Positions 1 through 7,596 of a stretch of DNA of 64,000 bases are shown here, piece by piece. Where the stretch lies: NCBI GenBank assembly GCA_030149165.1, contig JASBRY010000009.1, positions 1,240,001 to 1,304,000 of the forward strand, read 5' to 3'. This DNA comes from Phycisphaerales bacterium (lineage in GTDB: Bacteria; Planctomycetota; Phycisphaerae; Phycisphaerales; UBA1924). The notes beneath the pieces were generated by a model that saw only the letters and a program-made list of their open reading frames with translations, was not told the DNA's origin and made no database searches. The first letter of the stretch is position 1; every line of letters begins with the position of its first letter. The position numbers were made by a program, and so were the translations under genes.

Positions 1-20
1 CAGCAGTCCGATGTCGGTAC

Positions 21-45
21 AAAAAAAAACAGCCCGATTGGGCTG
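21..45 (-). terminator. Rho-independent terminator of tRNA-Gly
   Basis: A six-base-pair stem with a four-base loop (30-45) is followed, on the minus strand, by a run of nine T (A-tract at 21-29). It lies 8 bases beyond the 3' end of tRNA-Gly, so it very likely ends that transcript. Confidence 0.8.
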
Positions 46-52
46 CATCAAA

Positions 53-123
53 GCGGGTGAACGGACTCGAACCGTCAACATTCAGCTTGGAAGGCTGACG
101 CTCTACCATTGAGCTACACCCGC
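53..123 (-). tRNA. tRNA-Gly (anticodon TCC)
   Basis: Read on the minus strand this is a 71-base cloverleaf. The acceptor stem GCGGGTG pairs with CACCCGC, the D arm begins GCTC, the anticodon loop is CTTCCAA (TCC, glycine), and the T arm contains GTTCGAGTC. CCA is not encoded. A terminator follows at once. Two copies of an 11-base direct repeat (138-148 and 161-171) lie upstream. Confidence 0.95.
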
Positions 124-200
124 AAGGTGTTCCGATTCTAGACCCCATCCAATCGCTCGGCTAGACCCCATATCGGGTTCCATCGCAGTTTCATTCACAT

Positions 201-1853
201 TCAAGCAGATCGGATGGCACGGATGGCCATGAACATCGGGATCTCTTCACGAGCCGTGTTCTCCGCTTTGGCGCGTGGACCAGGCTCACTTTCACGCTTG
301 CTCGACCATTCTTCGATCGTGTCCACGAGCAGCCCATTCTTCCCCATCGAAGTGACATAGCTCGACATGGGTCGATGGTGGGTATGCGTCTTGATCGCAG
401 TAGCACCAGAACTCACCTGTCCCGGATTCATAACAATTTCCTGTGTCCGCTCGCTCATGTACTGATCCACACGCCGAAACTGGACAGGCTGCCTTGTCCG
501 CTCATCCGTGATCCATCCCCACGCCGTCGCGCCGGGATTCCGGAACGCTGGGTGAAGAATCACAGCAACAAATCGGCCGCCGACCTTCAATCTCGACGAA
601 ACTCCAGCGAAGACATCATCGAGATGATCAATGTTCATCAACGCAAGCACGCACACCGCCGCGTCATACTCCTGATCGCCGAGCTCCGAATCCCCAAGCG
701 ATCGAGCATCACCGACAACATAGGAGATCGATTCGGGTGATTGTCCGCTCGCTCGCTCGATGAGTTCGGGAGATGCATCAATTCCAACAGCTGTCGCGCC
801 GGGTTGTTGCGCGATCAGATGCCGAGCGACAAGCCCTTGTCCGCACGCGACATCAAGCAGCCGTTCGTTTGGTTGGAGGTTAACGAGCCGCGTGACACCG
901 GGAAGGATCAGGTCCTCGTGATGATCCGAACCGCGCACCGAGAGCAGATTGTCATACCAACCCGCGACCTTGTCCCAGCCCTCCTGATCAGGGTTGGATT
1001 CGATCTCCTCCGCTTCAGCCGACATCCCCATCGCGGGCTCAGCACCCATCACACTCCAGAACGAGTGGGGTGCCGGTACGCGAACGCGAGCGATCTTCTC
1101 AGTCTCTGGATCCTCATAGCGGATCTCAAACGCATGCATCGCCAAGCGTTTCAGATCATCACGTGTCGATCCGAAGTCTGTATCGCCGAGGATCGGATGA
1201 CCCGATTGGGCAAGATGCTGACGGATCTGACCTTGCAAATCTGGGCGTGCACGCACCTGCAGCAATGAAAGACCAGCACCAGTTTCCAGCACTCGGAAGT
1301 GGGTCACCGGATTCGCGCCGCTGCTCTTTGAACCTTCAACAGGTCCATTGATCGAGGAACCCGACTTGACCACATCCTCGTCGTACTCACCTTCTACAAC
1401 AACAAGGTAATTCGTTTCAGGCCGTGTCATTTCACGAGGCGAATCAACCTCGCCTCGGGTCTTCACAAGCAGCACACCTCCTGAAGCGAGTGTGTCGATC
1501 TCGTGCGCCGGACGCATCTTGAGTTTGCGAACAAATCCGAGTTCCCATGCCGATTCGCGTAGAGTCTCATGTGACTCTCCACGGATCGGGAGTCCCGCCG
1601 GCTTGTTCAGCACACAGATCCAATCGTCCTTGAATACCACATCCGCTTTGGGAGGTTTCGGAGTCTTCGGCGCACTCCTGAGATCAGGTCGCCCGAATGA
1701 ACCGCCACCAGGTCTTCCCATCGGACGCCCACCACGCGGCGGTCCGCCGCGTCCGCTGTTGTTGCCACCAAATGCTGGTCGTCCGCCACCTCGGTTATTG
1801 CCAAAGGGAGGTCTACCACGATCAGAGCCAGATCGAGAATCAGAGTGAGGCAT
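201..1853 (-). CDS. RluA-like pseudouridine synthase fused to SAM methyltransferase
   Basis: 550 residues in three parts. Residues 1-70 are a Gly/Arg/Pro-rich RGG-like tail. Residues about 71-265 look like the RluA/RsuA pseudouridine synthase fold, with V-L-N-K-P-A-G at 81-87 and H-E-I-D-T-L-A-S-G at 117-125. The family motif is H-R-L-D-x-x-T-S-G: the catalytic Asp (D120) is kept but the usual Arg is Glu (E118). Residues about 290-440 are a class I methyltransferase, with the SAM loop D-V-A-C-G-Q-G at 334-340 and G-D-A-R at 381-384. The likely substrate is RNA, but neither activity is certain. The start overlaps the end of coaB by 14 bases, so the two are probably translated together. Single-domain proteins of both kinds are common; this pairing is not one I recognise. 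Confidence 0.85.
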   Translation of the reverse strand: MPHSDSRSGSDRGRPPFGNNRGGGRPAFGGNNSGRGGPPRGGRPMGRPGGGSFGRPDLRSAPKTPKPPKADVVFKDDWICVLNKPAGLPIRGESHETLRESAWELGFVRKLKMRPAHEIDTLASGGVLLVKTRGEVDSPREMTRPETNYLVVVEGEYDEDVVKSGSSINGPVEGSKSSGANPVTHFRVLETGAGLSLLQVRARPDLQGQIRQHLAQSGHPILGDTDFGSTRDDLKRLAMHAFEIRYEDPETEKIARVRVPAPHSFWSVMGAEPAMGMSAEAEEIESNPDQEGWDKVAGWYDNLLSVRGSDHHEDLILPGVTRLVNLQPNERLLDVACGQGLVARHLIAQQPGATAVGIDASPELIERASGQSPESISYVVGDARSLGDSELGDQEYDAAVCVLALMNIDHLDDVFAGVSSRLKVGGRFVAVILHPAFRNPGATAWGWITDERTRQPVQFRRVDQYMSERTQEIVMNPGQVSSGATAIKTHTHHRPMSSYVTSMGKNGLLVDTIEEWSSKRESEPGPRAKAENTAREEIPMFMAIRAIRSA

Positions 1854-2547
1854 GTGAAGAGTTCTCCGAGTTGGTGTGCGTGGCGCGTCGAGTTTCGACG
1901 AGTTCAGTGAGGTTTTGGATCAACCAAGCCGCGAAACCGCTCTTGGAGATGCAGCCGTCTGTCGAGATATCGGTGTCCAATCCATGATCTCGATTCCCGA
2001 TGAGCCGTGCCTCAATCGTGTCCGAATCCATGGTCTCGAGCGGATTGGCAACGATCAGATCGATGTCTTTCTTTGCGAGTTTCCGCAGTGCAGATGCTTC
2101 GAGCTGATCAGCAGGCTCAAGCGCGAATCCTACAAGCAACTGATCTTCTCGCGCTTTCTTCGAGCATCCTGCAAGCAGATCGGGGGTCGATTCGAGCTGA
2201 ATGCTCACATCATCCCCAGTCCGGCGCCTCTTACCATCACAGTCAACTTCACAAGGCTTGGGTCGATAGTCCGCGACCGCCGCAGCCATGATCAAGCAGT
2301 CGCACCAGCTCAGATGTTCAGCGAGTGCATCCTCGAGATCCTGAGCAGATCCGAAGCGGATGACTTCAACCCCCGCATCGGTCGGGACTTGAGCGTTCGG
2401 TCCAAGCAGTAGACGGACCTCCCATCCCTCAGCCGCAGCGTAATCAGCAAGCGAGGAGCCCACCTTTCCGGAGGAACGATTCCCGATGAATCGCACCGCG
2501 TCGATTGGTTCGTATGTGGGTCCAGCGCTGATAAGCAGTCGTGCCAA
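1840..2547 (-). CDS. coaB: Phosphopantothenate--cysteine ligase, stand-alone CoaB
   Basis: 235 residues matching the CoaB half of the usual CoaBC fusion, which condenses phosphopantothenate with cysteine in coenzyme A synthesis. Visible motifs are S-A-G-P-T-Y-E-P-I-D near the start, N-R-S-S-G-K, A-A-A-V-A-D-Y and V-G-F-A-L-E. The phosphopantothenoylcysteine decarboxylase (CoaC) domain is absent and no coaC is in the window, so it is presumably encoded elsewhere. The start is TTG, preceded by AAGGA eight bases upstream; no ATG lies further upstream in frame, and the family motif begins at residue 4, which supports this start. It precedes and overlaps the fused synthase/methyltransferase gene. 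Confidence 0.92.
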   Translation of the reverse strand: MARLLISAGPTYEPIDAVRFIGNRSSGKVGSSLADYAAAEGWEVRLLLGPNAQVPTDAGVEVIRFGSAQDLEDALAEHLSWCDCLIMAAAVADYRPKPCEVDCDGKRRRTGDDVSIQLESTPDLLAGCSKKAREDQLLVGFALEPADQLEASALRKLAKKDIDLIVANPLETMDSDTIEARLIGNRDHGLDTDISTDGCISKSGFAAWLIQNLTELVETRRATHTNSENSSHASL

Positions 2548-2713
2548 GGGAGGGTCCTTTTGTTGTCAGAGAGTCCGATCGATCCATTATGGAACTGTTA
2601 TGGATAAACATCGTAGAACCTTCAAGGCGATCCGTCGCCGAAAAGTGGGGGATCGAGCCGGTCTCAAGCAGGATTGATCCCGTTTTTTACAACAGCAACG
2701 CGGCATGCGACGC

Positions 2714-2719
2714 TATAGT
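2714..2719 (+). promoter_or_regulatory. Candidate -10 element for pilus locus 1
   Basis: TATAGT lies 55 bases before the first ATPase gene, within the 226-base divergent region between coaB and locus 1. No convincing -35 hexamer is found at the right spacing, so this is only a candidate. The rest of 2548-2773 shows no other clear feature. Confidence 0.25.
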
Positions 2720-2773
2720 GACGCTCGCATAAACCAGGTCAGGTATGACCGACCCAAAGGGATCCTTCTATCC

Positions 2774-4486
2774 ATGGCAAGAAGTCGAAAGAAACTTGGT
2801 GAAATCCTCGTTGCTCAAGGTGTCATCGATGACAACCAAGTCAACGAAGGACTCAAGAAAGCCCAAGAAGACAGCACGCGGATCGGCGAAGCTCTCGTCG
2901 AACTCGGACTCGTTTCGGACCACCAAGTGCTCAAAGCACTCGCGGCTCAGCACGGGATCAAATATGTCGATCTCTCAAACGAGAAAATCGCCAAACTGAT
3001 CGACAAGGAAGCGATCGACAAGAGTGTCATGAAAAAGCACCTTGTCCTCGGCATGGGCAAGTCCGGCGGCAAAATGCGCGTTGCGATCCACGACCCGCTC
3101 GATCTTGAAGTCCTCGATAACCTTCGCTTTGTGCTCAACTGCGAGATCGAACCCCTCCTCGCGACCAAAGCACAGCTCAAAGAAGTGATCACGGGCGAAG
3201 AGGCGTCCGAGAGTGCCGGGATGCCCAAAGAGTCATTGGTCACCGACTCGATCGACCGCTCGATCGATCGCTCAGTTGACCGCTCGATGGACAAGTCGAT
3301 TGATGTTTCCTCTGAAGACTCTCCAGTCGTCAAACTGGTGAATCGCGTGCTTGATGAAGCGGTCCGCATGCGGACCTCCGATATCCATGTTGAACCGATG
3401 GGGGATCGGGTTCGTCTCCGCTATCGCGTGGACGGCGTGTGTTCCGAACGCGACAACCTCCCCAAGCGGATGCAGAACGCGGTCCTCTCAAGACTAAAAC
3501 TCATGGCGGGGATGAACATCTCCGAGAAACGCATCCCGCAGGACGGTCGCATCAAGATCCATGTCGATGATGTGCCGATCGATTTCCGTGTCTCGGCATG
3601 TCCCGCATACCACGGCGAATCAGTTGTGCTCCGTATCCTCCGTCCTGATGCGGTCCGGATCGGTCTTGAAAATCTGGGATTTGAGCCTGAAAACCTTGAA
3701 ACATTTAACCGAGTCATCAAGCGACCCAACGGCATCTTCCTCGTGACCGGACCGACCGGTTCTGGTAAGACCACGACGTTGTACTCAGCGCTCGATGTGC
3801 TCAACCGTCCGGACAAAAAGATCATCACAGCTGAAGACCCGGTCGAATACAACTTCGACGGCATCAACCAGTGTCAGATCCGAGAAGACATCGGATTCAC
3901 ATTCCCGAGTGTGCTGCGTTCGATGCTCCGTCAAGCGCCCAATGTCATCCTCGTGGGTGAAATTCGTGACCGCGAAGTGGGTGAAATCGCGATTCAGGCA
4001 GCACTTACTGGTCACCTTGTGTTCTCCACGCTTCACACCAACGATGCGCCGAGTGCGATGACGCGTCTGATCGACATGGGAATCAAGCCGTTCCTTGTCG
4101 CGTCCTCGATCCAAGCGGTTATGGCTCAGCGACTCGTCCGTGTGCTCGCAAACACCAAGACCCTCGCTGAAGAAGCTGACCTTGATCCGAAGTATCTGAA
4201 TCTCATCGGACTCAAGATGGAAGACGCGCTCGGCAAGGTCTACAAGCCCGTGACGACCAATGACATCCCGACAGGGTACAAGGGGCGAAAGGCGATCTTC
4301 GAGATGATGCTCATGAACGCGGAGATCCGAGATCTCGCATTCAAAAAGGCGCAAGCTTCAGAGATCCGCGTAGCCGCGATCAAGTCAGGGATGAAAGAAC
4401 TCGTCGAAGACGGGCGTCTCAAAGTGCTCAAAGGCGTCACTACTCCAGAAGAAATCGCACGCGTCAGCCAATCCGAAGGCCACTAA
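2774..4486 (+). CDS. PilB/GspE-type assembly ATPase 1, lacking zinc motif
   Basis: 570 residues. Residues 5-60 carry two MshEN-type repeats (K-L-G-E-I-L and R-I-G-E-A-L, each followed by Q-V-x-x-x-L). A low-complexity linker of S-I-D-R-like tetrapeptides fills 158-178. The ATPase core has Walker A G-P-T-G-S-G-K-T (326-333), the Asp box (A-E-D-P-V-E-Y), Walker B V-G-E-I-R-D and the His box T-L-H-T-N-D. The paired CxxC zinc motif normally found after M-A-Q-R-L is missing, replaced by a cysteine-free stretch before G-Y-K-G-R. It powers pilus or pseudopilus assembly at the inner membrane. The ATG at 2774 is preferred over an upstream start at 2705 because MshEN begins there and AAAGGG lies upstream. 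pilT follows 42 bases later. Confidence 0.95.
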   Translation: MARSRKKLGEILVAQGVIDDNQVNEGLKKAQEDSTRIGEALVELGLVSDHQVLKALAAQHGIKYVDLSNEKIAKLIDKEAIDKSVMKKHLVLGMGKSGGKMRVAIHDPLDLEVLDNLRFVLNCEIEPLLATKAQLKEVITGEEASESAGMPKESLVTDSIDRSIDRSVDRSMDKSIDVSSEDSPVVKLVNRVLDEAVRMRTSDIHVEPMGDRVRLRYRVDGVCSERDNLPKRMQNAVLSRLKLMAGMNISEKRIPQDGRIKIHVDDVPIDFRVSACPAYHGESVVLRILRPDAVRIGLENLGFEPENLETFNRVIKRPNGIFLVTGPTGSGKTTTLYSALDVLNRPDKKIITAEDPVEYNFDGINQCQIREDIGFTFPSVLRSMLRQAPNVILVGEIRDREVGEIAIQAALTGHLVFSTLHTNDAPSAMTRLIDMGIKPFLVASSIQAVMAQRLVRVLANTKTLAEEADLDPKYLNLIGLKMEDALGKVYKPVTTNDIPTGYKGRKAIFEMMLMNAEIRDLAFKKAQASEIRVAAIKSGMKELVEDGRLKVLKGVTTPEEIARVSQSEGH

Positions 4487-4528
4487 CCACAGTCATTACC
4501 GATCCAGTATTTCAGAGGAGACTGATCA

Positions 4529-5656
4529 ATGTCCACAGTCCAGATCGACCGCCTGCTCGACACAGTGGTCAAAACCGGCGGCTCTGACCTCCACCTCACC
4601 GTGGGACGCCAGCCAACCATCCGTCTCCATGGCGGACTCCGCAACCTTGAGACCAAGGTCCTTGAGTCCGATGACATGGTTTCGTTGATGAAATCCATCA
4701 CACCTGAGCGGAATCAGCAAGAACTCCAGGAAGAAGGCGGCACCGACTTTGGTTTCGCGTACGGCGAAGCCGCTCGCTTCCGTGTTTCCGTCTTCCGTCA
4801 ACGCGGCGACATTGCGATCGTACTCCGTCAGATCCCAAACCGTCTATTGACCTTCGATCAGATCGGTCTGCCGGATATGTGTAAGGACCTGATCCGCCGT
4901 CCGCGTGGTCTCTTTCTCGTGACTGGGCCAACCGGATCGGGTAAAACCACCTCGCTTGCGACGATGATCGACTATGTCAATCAGTACATGGATCGTCACA
5001 TCGTGACGATGGAAGATCCGATCGAGTACTACCACGAGCACAAGAAATCGATCGTCAACCAGCGTGAAGTCGGGAACGATGTCCCAAGCTTTGCGGAAGC
5101 ACTCCGCCGTGCTCTGCGTCAGGACCCCGATGTGATCCTCGTGGGTGAAATGCGTGACCTCGAGACCATCGAAGCAGCGGTCCGTGCAGCGGAAACGGGT
5201 CACTTGGTCTTCGGTACGCTCCACACCACTGGTGCCGCGAAGACGATCGACCGACTTGTGGATGCGTTCCCGGTGACCCAGCAGAACCAGATCCGTGTCC
5301 AGCTCTCCACAGCACTCGTTTGTGTGCTCTCTCAGGTGCTTCTCGGACGCGTAGACACCAAAGGCATGGTTGCAGCGTACGAGTTCCTCGTTGTTACGCC
5401 CGCGATCGCGAACCTCATCCGCGACAACAAGTCCTACCGCATTGATTCTGCGATTCAGACTGGTAAGAAGTACGGCATGCAGCTCTTGGATGACCACCTC
5501 TGGTCACTGTACTCCAAGGGGATGATCTCCCCAGAAGAGATGATTGACAAGTGTAAGGATTCGAACGCACTGAGAACGAAGGTCCACCAGGCCGGCGGCA
5601 TTATCGGAAGACCGGAGATGGACGATCCAGAAGCAGAAGTCGAGCCAGAAGATTAA
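4529..5656 (+). CDS. pilT: Twitching motility/retraction ATPase PilT
   Basis: 375 residues, the usual PilT length. It has an N-terminal PAS-like region with G-G-S-D-L-H-L (17-23), Walker A G-P-T-G-S-G-K-T (133-140), the Asp box M-E-D-P-I-E-Y, Walker B D-V-I-L-V-G-E-M-R-D (201-210), the His box T-L-H-T-T-G and a C-terminal A-I-A-N-L-I-R-D close to the PilT A-I-R-N-L-I-R-E signature. PilT depolymerises pili at the inner membrane, so its presence suggests that locus 1, or another pilus in the cell, can retract. An AGAGGAGA ribosome binding site precedes the ATG. It lies between two PilB-type genes on the same strand. Confidence 0.96.
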   Translation: MSTVQIDRLLDTVVKTGGSDLHLTVGRQPTIRLHGGLRNLETKVLESDDMVSLMKSITPERNQQELQEEGGTDFGFAYGEAARFRVSVFRQRGDIAIVLRQIPNRLLTFDQIGLPDMCKDLIRRPRGLFLVTGPTGSGKTTSLATMIDYVNQYMDRHIVTMEDPIEYYHEHKKSIVNQREVGNDVPSFAEALRRALRQDPDVILVGEMRDLETIEAAVRAAETGHLVFGTLHTTGAAKTIDRLVDAFPVTQQNQIRVQLSTALVCVLSQVLLGRVDTKGMVAAYEFLVVTPAIANLIRDNKSYRIDSAIQTGKKYGMQLLDDHLWSLYSKGMISPEEMIDKCKDSNALRTKVHQAGGIIGRPEMDDPEAEVEPED

Positions 5657-5773
5657 AGACCACACCGACGGGCAGTTGCTATAAATCAACTACCAAGTGA
5701 CGCAACGCGAAATAGTTTGAAAATCAAGGAGTTCGAGCAGGCCAGACTCGAATTCTATGCGAACATGACAATG

Positions 5774-5793
5774 TCCAGATCTCAAGATCTGGA
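5774..5793. promoter_or_regulatory. 20-base inverted repeat between pilT and the second pilB-type gene
   Basis: Nine-base arms (TCCAGATCT and AGATCTGGA) are separated by only two bases. The site sits 20 bases before the start codon of the next gene, just ahead of its GGAG. The very short loop fits a dimeric protein-binding site better than an RNA hairpin, but no T-tract or known operator consensus is seen. The rest of the 156-base gap (5657-5812) shows nothing clear. Confidence 0.4.
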
Positions 5794-5812
5794 TCAACCA
5801 CGGAGTTGGTAA

Positions 5813-7543
5813 ATGGACCCATCCGAACTCAAAGGCCGGAAGATTGGACGCGTGCTCACCAAGATGGGTGTAGTTACGCGCGAACAAGTACACCAGGCCA
5901 TCGGTATCCAAAAGGGACGCTCACAGAAAATCAAGCTCGGTCAAATCCTGATCGAGATGGATCTGTGTACCCAACTCGACATCGACAAGGCGCTCGCCGG
6001 ACAAGCCGGCATGGAATACGCCGACCTTTCAGGTCTGGAACTCGACGAAGAAACTGTTGGTTCGATTCCCGCTGAGAACGCGAAAGCGTACCAGTGTGTG
6101 CCAATCGAGTACGAGCCCAAATCCCGCAAGCTCAAAGTTGCGATCAAAAGTCCAGATAACTTCCAAGCCGTGGATGATCTCCGATTGTTAATGGGCGCCA
6201 AGGTCGAAGCGGTGATCGCGTCACCCAAGGAAATCGACGCGCTCCTTGAGAAGTACTACGCCAAGTCCGAGTCCATGGAAGAGGTCATGGGCGCTCTTGC
6301 GAGTGATGAGAAACTCAAGAGTGTTGGTGGTGCGTCTGATCAGTCCATCGACCTCGATGCGGTGATTGATGCCGCAGATGACAATCAGGTCATCAAGCTG
6401 CTGAACATGGTGCTCCTCCAAGCGATCCGAGATCGCGCCTCGGACATTCACTTCGAGCCGTTCGAGCACGAGTTCAAGATGCGTTATCGCATCGACGGCA
6501 TCCTTTACGAGATGGTCCCGCCACCAAAGCACCTTGGCGCTGCGATCACTTCGCGTGTCAAGGTTATGGCCAACCTTGACATTGCGGAACGCCGACTCCC
6601 GCAGGACGGCCGTATCGAGCTCACCGTTGGTGGAAACCCGGTCGACCTGCGTGTCGCGGTTCTCCCAACAATCTACGGCGAGAGCGTCGTGATGCGTGTT
6701 CTCGATCGCGGGAATGTCGAACTCTCGCTTGATCGTGTTGGATTTCGTCCAGACGACCTCGAGACTTTCCGCGGCTTGATCCACAAACCAAACGGGATTG
6801 TGATCGTCACCGGTCCTACCGGGTCAGGAAAAACCACCACGCTCTATGCGGCTCTTGCTGAGTTGAACGACATCAAGACCAAGGTGCTCACGGCTGAAGA
6901 TCCGGTCGAATACGACATCGATGGACTTTGCCAAGTCCAAGTCAACTCTGAAGTTGGTTTGACCTTCGCGAGTGCGTTGCGTTCGTTCTTGCGTCAGGAC
7001 CCTGATGTGATCCTCGTCGGTGAAATCCGCGACCTTGAAACCGCTCAAATCGCAGTTCAAGCTTCACTCACTGGTCACTTGGTGCTCTCGACGCTTCACA
7101 CCAACGACGCACCGAGTTCGATCATCCGTCTTGTGGACCTTGGAATTGAACCCTTCCTTCTGACCGCGACGATCGAAGGCATCGTTGCTCAGCGACTGGT
7201 CAGAACACTCGATCAGACGACCAAGGAAGCGTACATGCCGACGGAGCAGGAACTCATGGAGCTCTCGTTGCGTCCAAGCGATGTGCAGGGAAGAGAGTTT
7301 TACCGTCCTGGCAAAACAAGCAATGTCGGCGGTGGATACAAAGGGCGCATGGCGCTCTTCGAGATCCTGCATCTCGATGATGAACTGCGTGAGCTCATCA
7401 TCAAGAACGCAAGCACCGCAGTGCTCAGAGAACTCGCACGAAAGAAAGGCATGCGTTCGCTCAGAGAGAGCGGCATGCTCGCAATCTACGAAGGTCAAAC
7501 AAGCATCGACGAGGTCGTTCGCGAAACGCTCGCAGAGGAATAA
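5813..7543 (+). CDS. PilB/GspE-type assembly ATPase 2, lacking zinc motif
   Basis: 576 residues. Two MshEN-type repeats fill residues 8-66 (R-K-I-G-R-V-L and I-K-L-G-Q-I-L), a module known in related proteins to bind c-di-GMP. The core has Walker A G-P-T-G-S-G-K-T (334-341), A-E-D-P-V-E-Y, Walker B V-G-E-I-R-D and His box T-L-H-T-N-D. Like ATPase 1 it lacks the CxxC pair before G-Y-K-G-R, so both locus-1 ATPases share this loss while the locus-2 enzyme keeps it. Start ATG with GGAG upstream. pilC follows 53 bases later, which fits the usual ATPase-platform pairing. It is clearly a diverged paralogue of ATPase 1 rather than a recent copy. Confidence 0.95.
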   Translation: MDPSELKGRKIGRVLTKMGVVTREQVHQAIGIQKGRSQKIKLGQILIEMDLCTQLDIDKALAGQAGMEYADLSGLELDEETVGSIPAENAKAYQCVPIEYEPKSRKLKVAIKSPDNFQAVDDLRLLMGAKVEAVIASPKEIDALLEKYYAKSESMEEVMGALASDEKLKSVGGASDQSIDLDAVIDAADDNQVIKLLNMVLLQAIRDRASDIHFEPFEHEFKMRYRIDGILYEMVPPPKHLGAAITSRVKVMANLDIAERRLPQDGRIELTVGGNPVDLRVAVLPTIYGESVVMRVLDRGNVELSLDRVGFRPDDLETFRGLIHKPNGIVIVTGPTGSGKTTTLYAALAELNDIKTKVLTAEDPVEYDIDGLCQVQVNSEVGLTFASALRSFLRQDPDVILVGEIRDLETAQIAVQASLTGHLVLSTLHTNDAPSSIIRLVDLGIEPFLLTATIEGIVAQRLVRTLDQTTKEAYMPTEQELMELSLRPSDVQGREFYRPGKTSNVGGGYKGRMALFEILHLDDELRELIIKNASTAVLRELARKKGMRSLRESGMLAIYEGQTSIDEVVRETLAEE

Positions 7544-7596
7544 AGCTCATGGCCGCTGCACCATGCGTGCGGTCGGTTCATCGGAAGGAAACAGCA

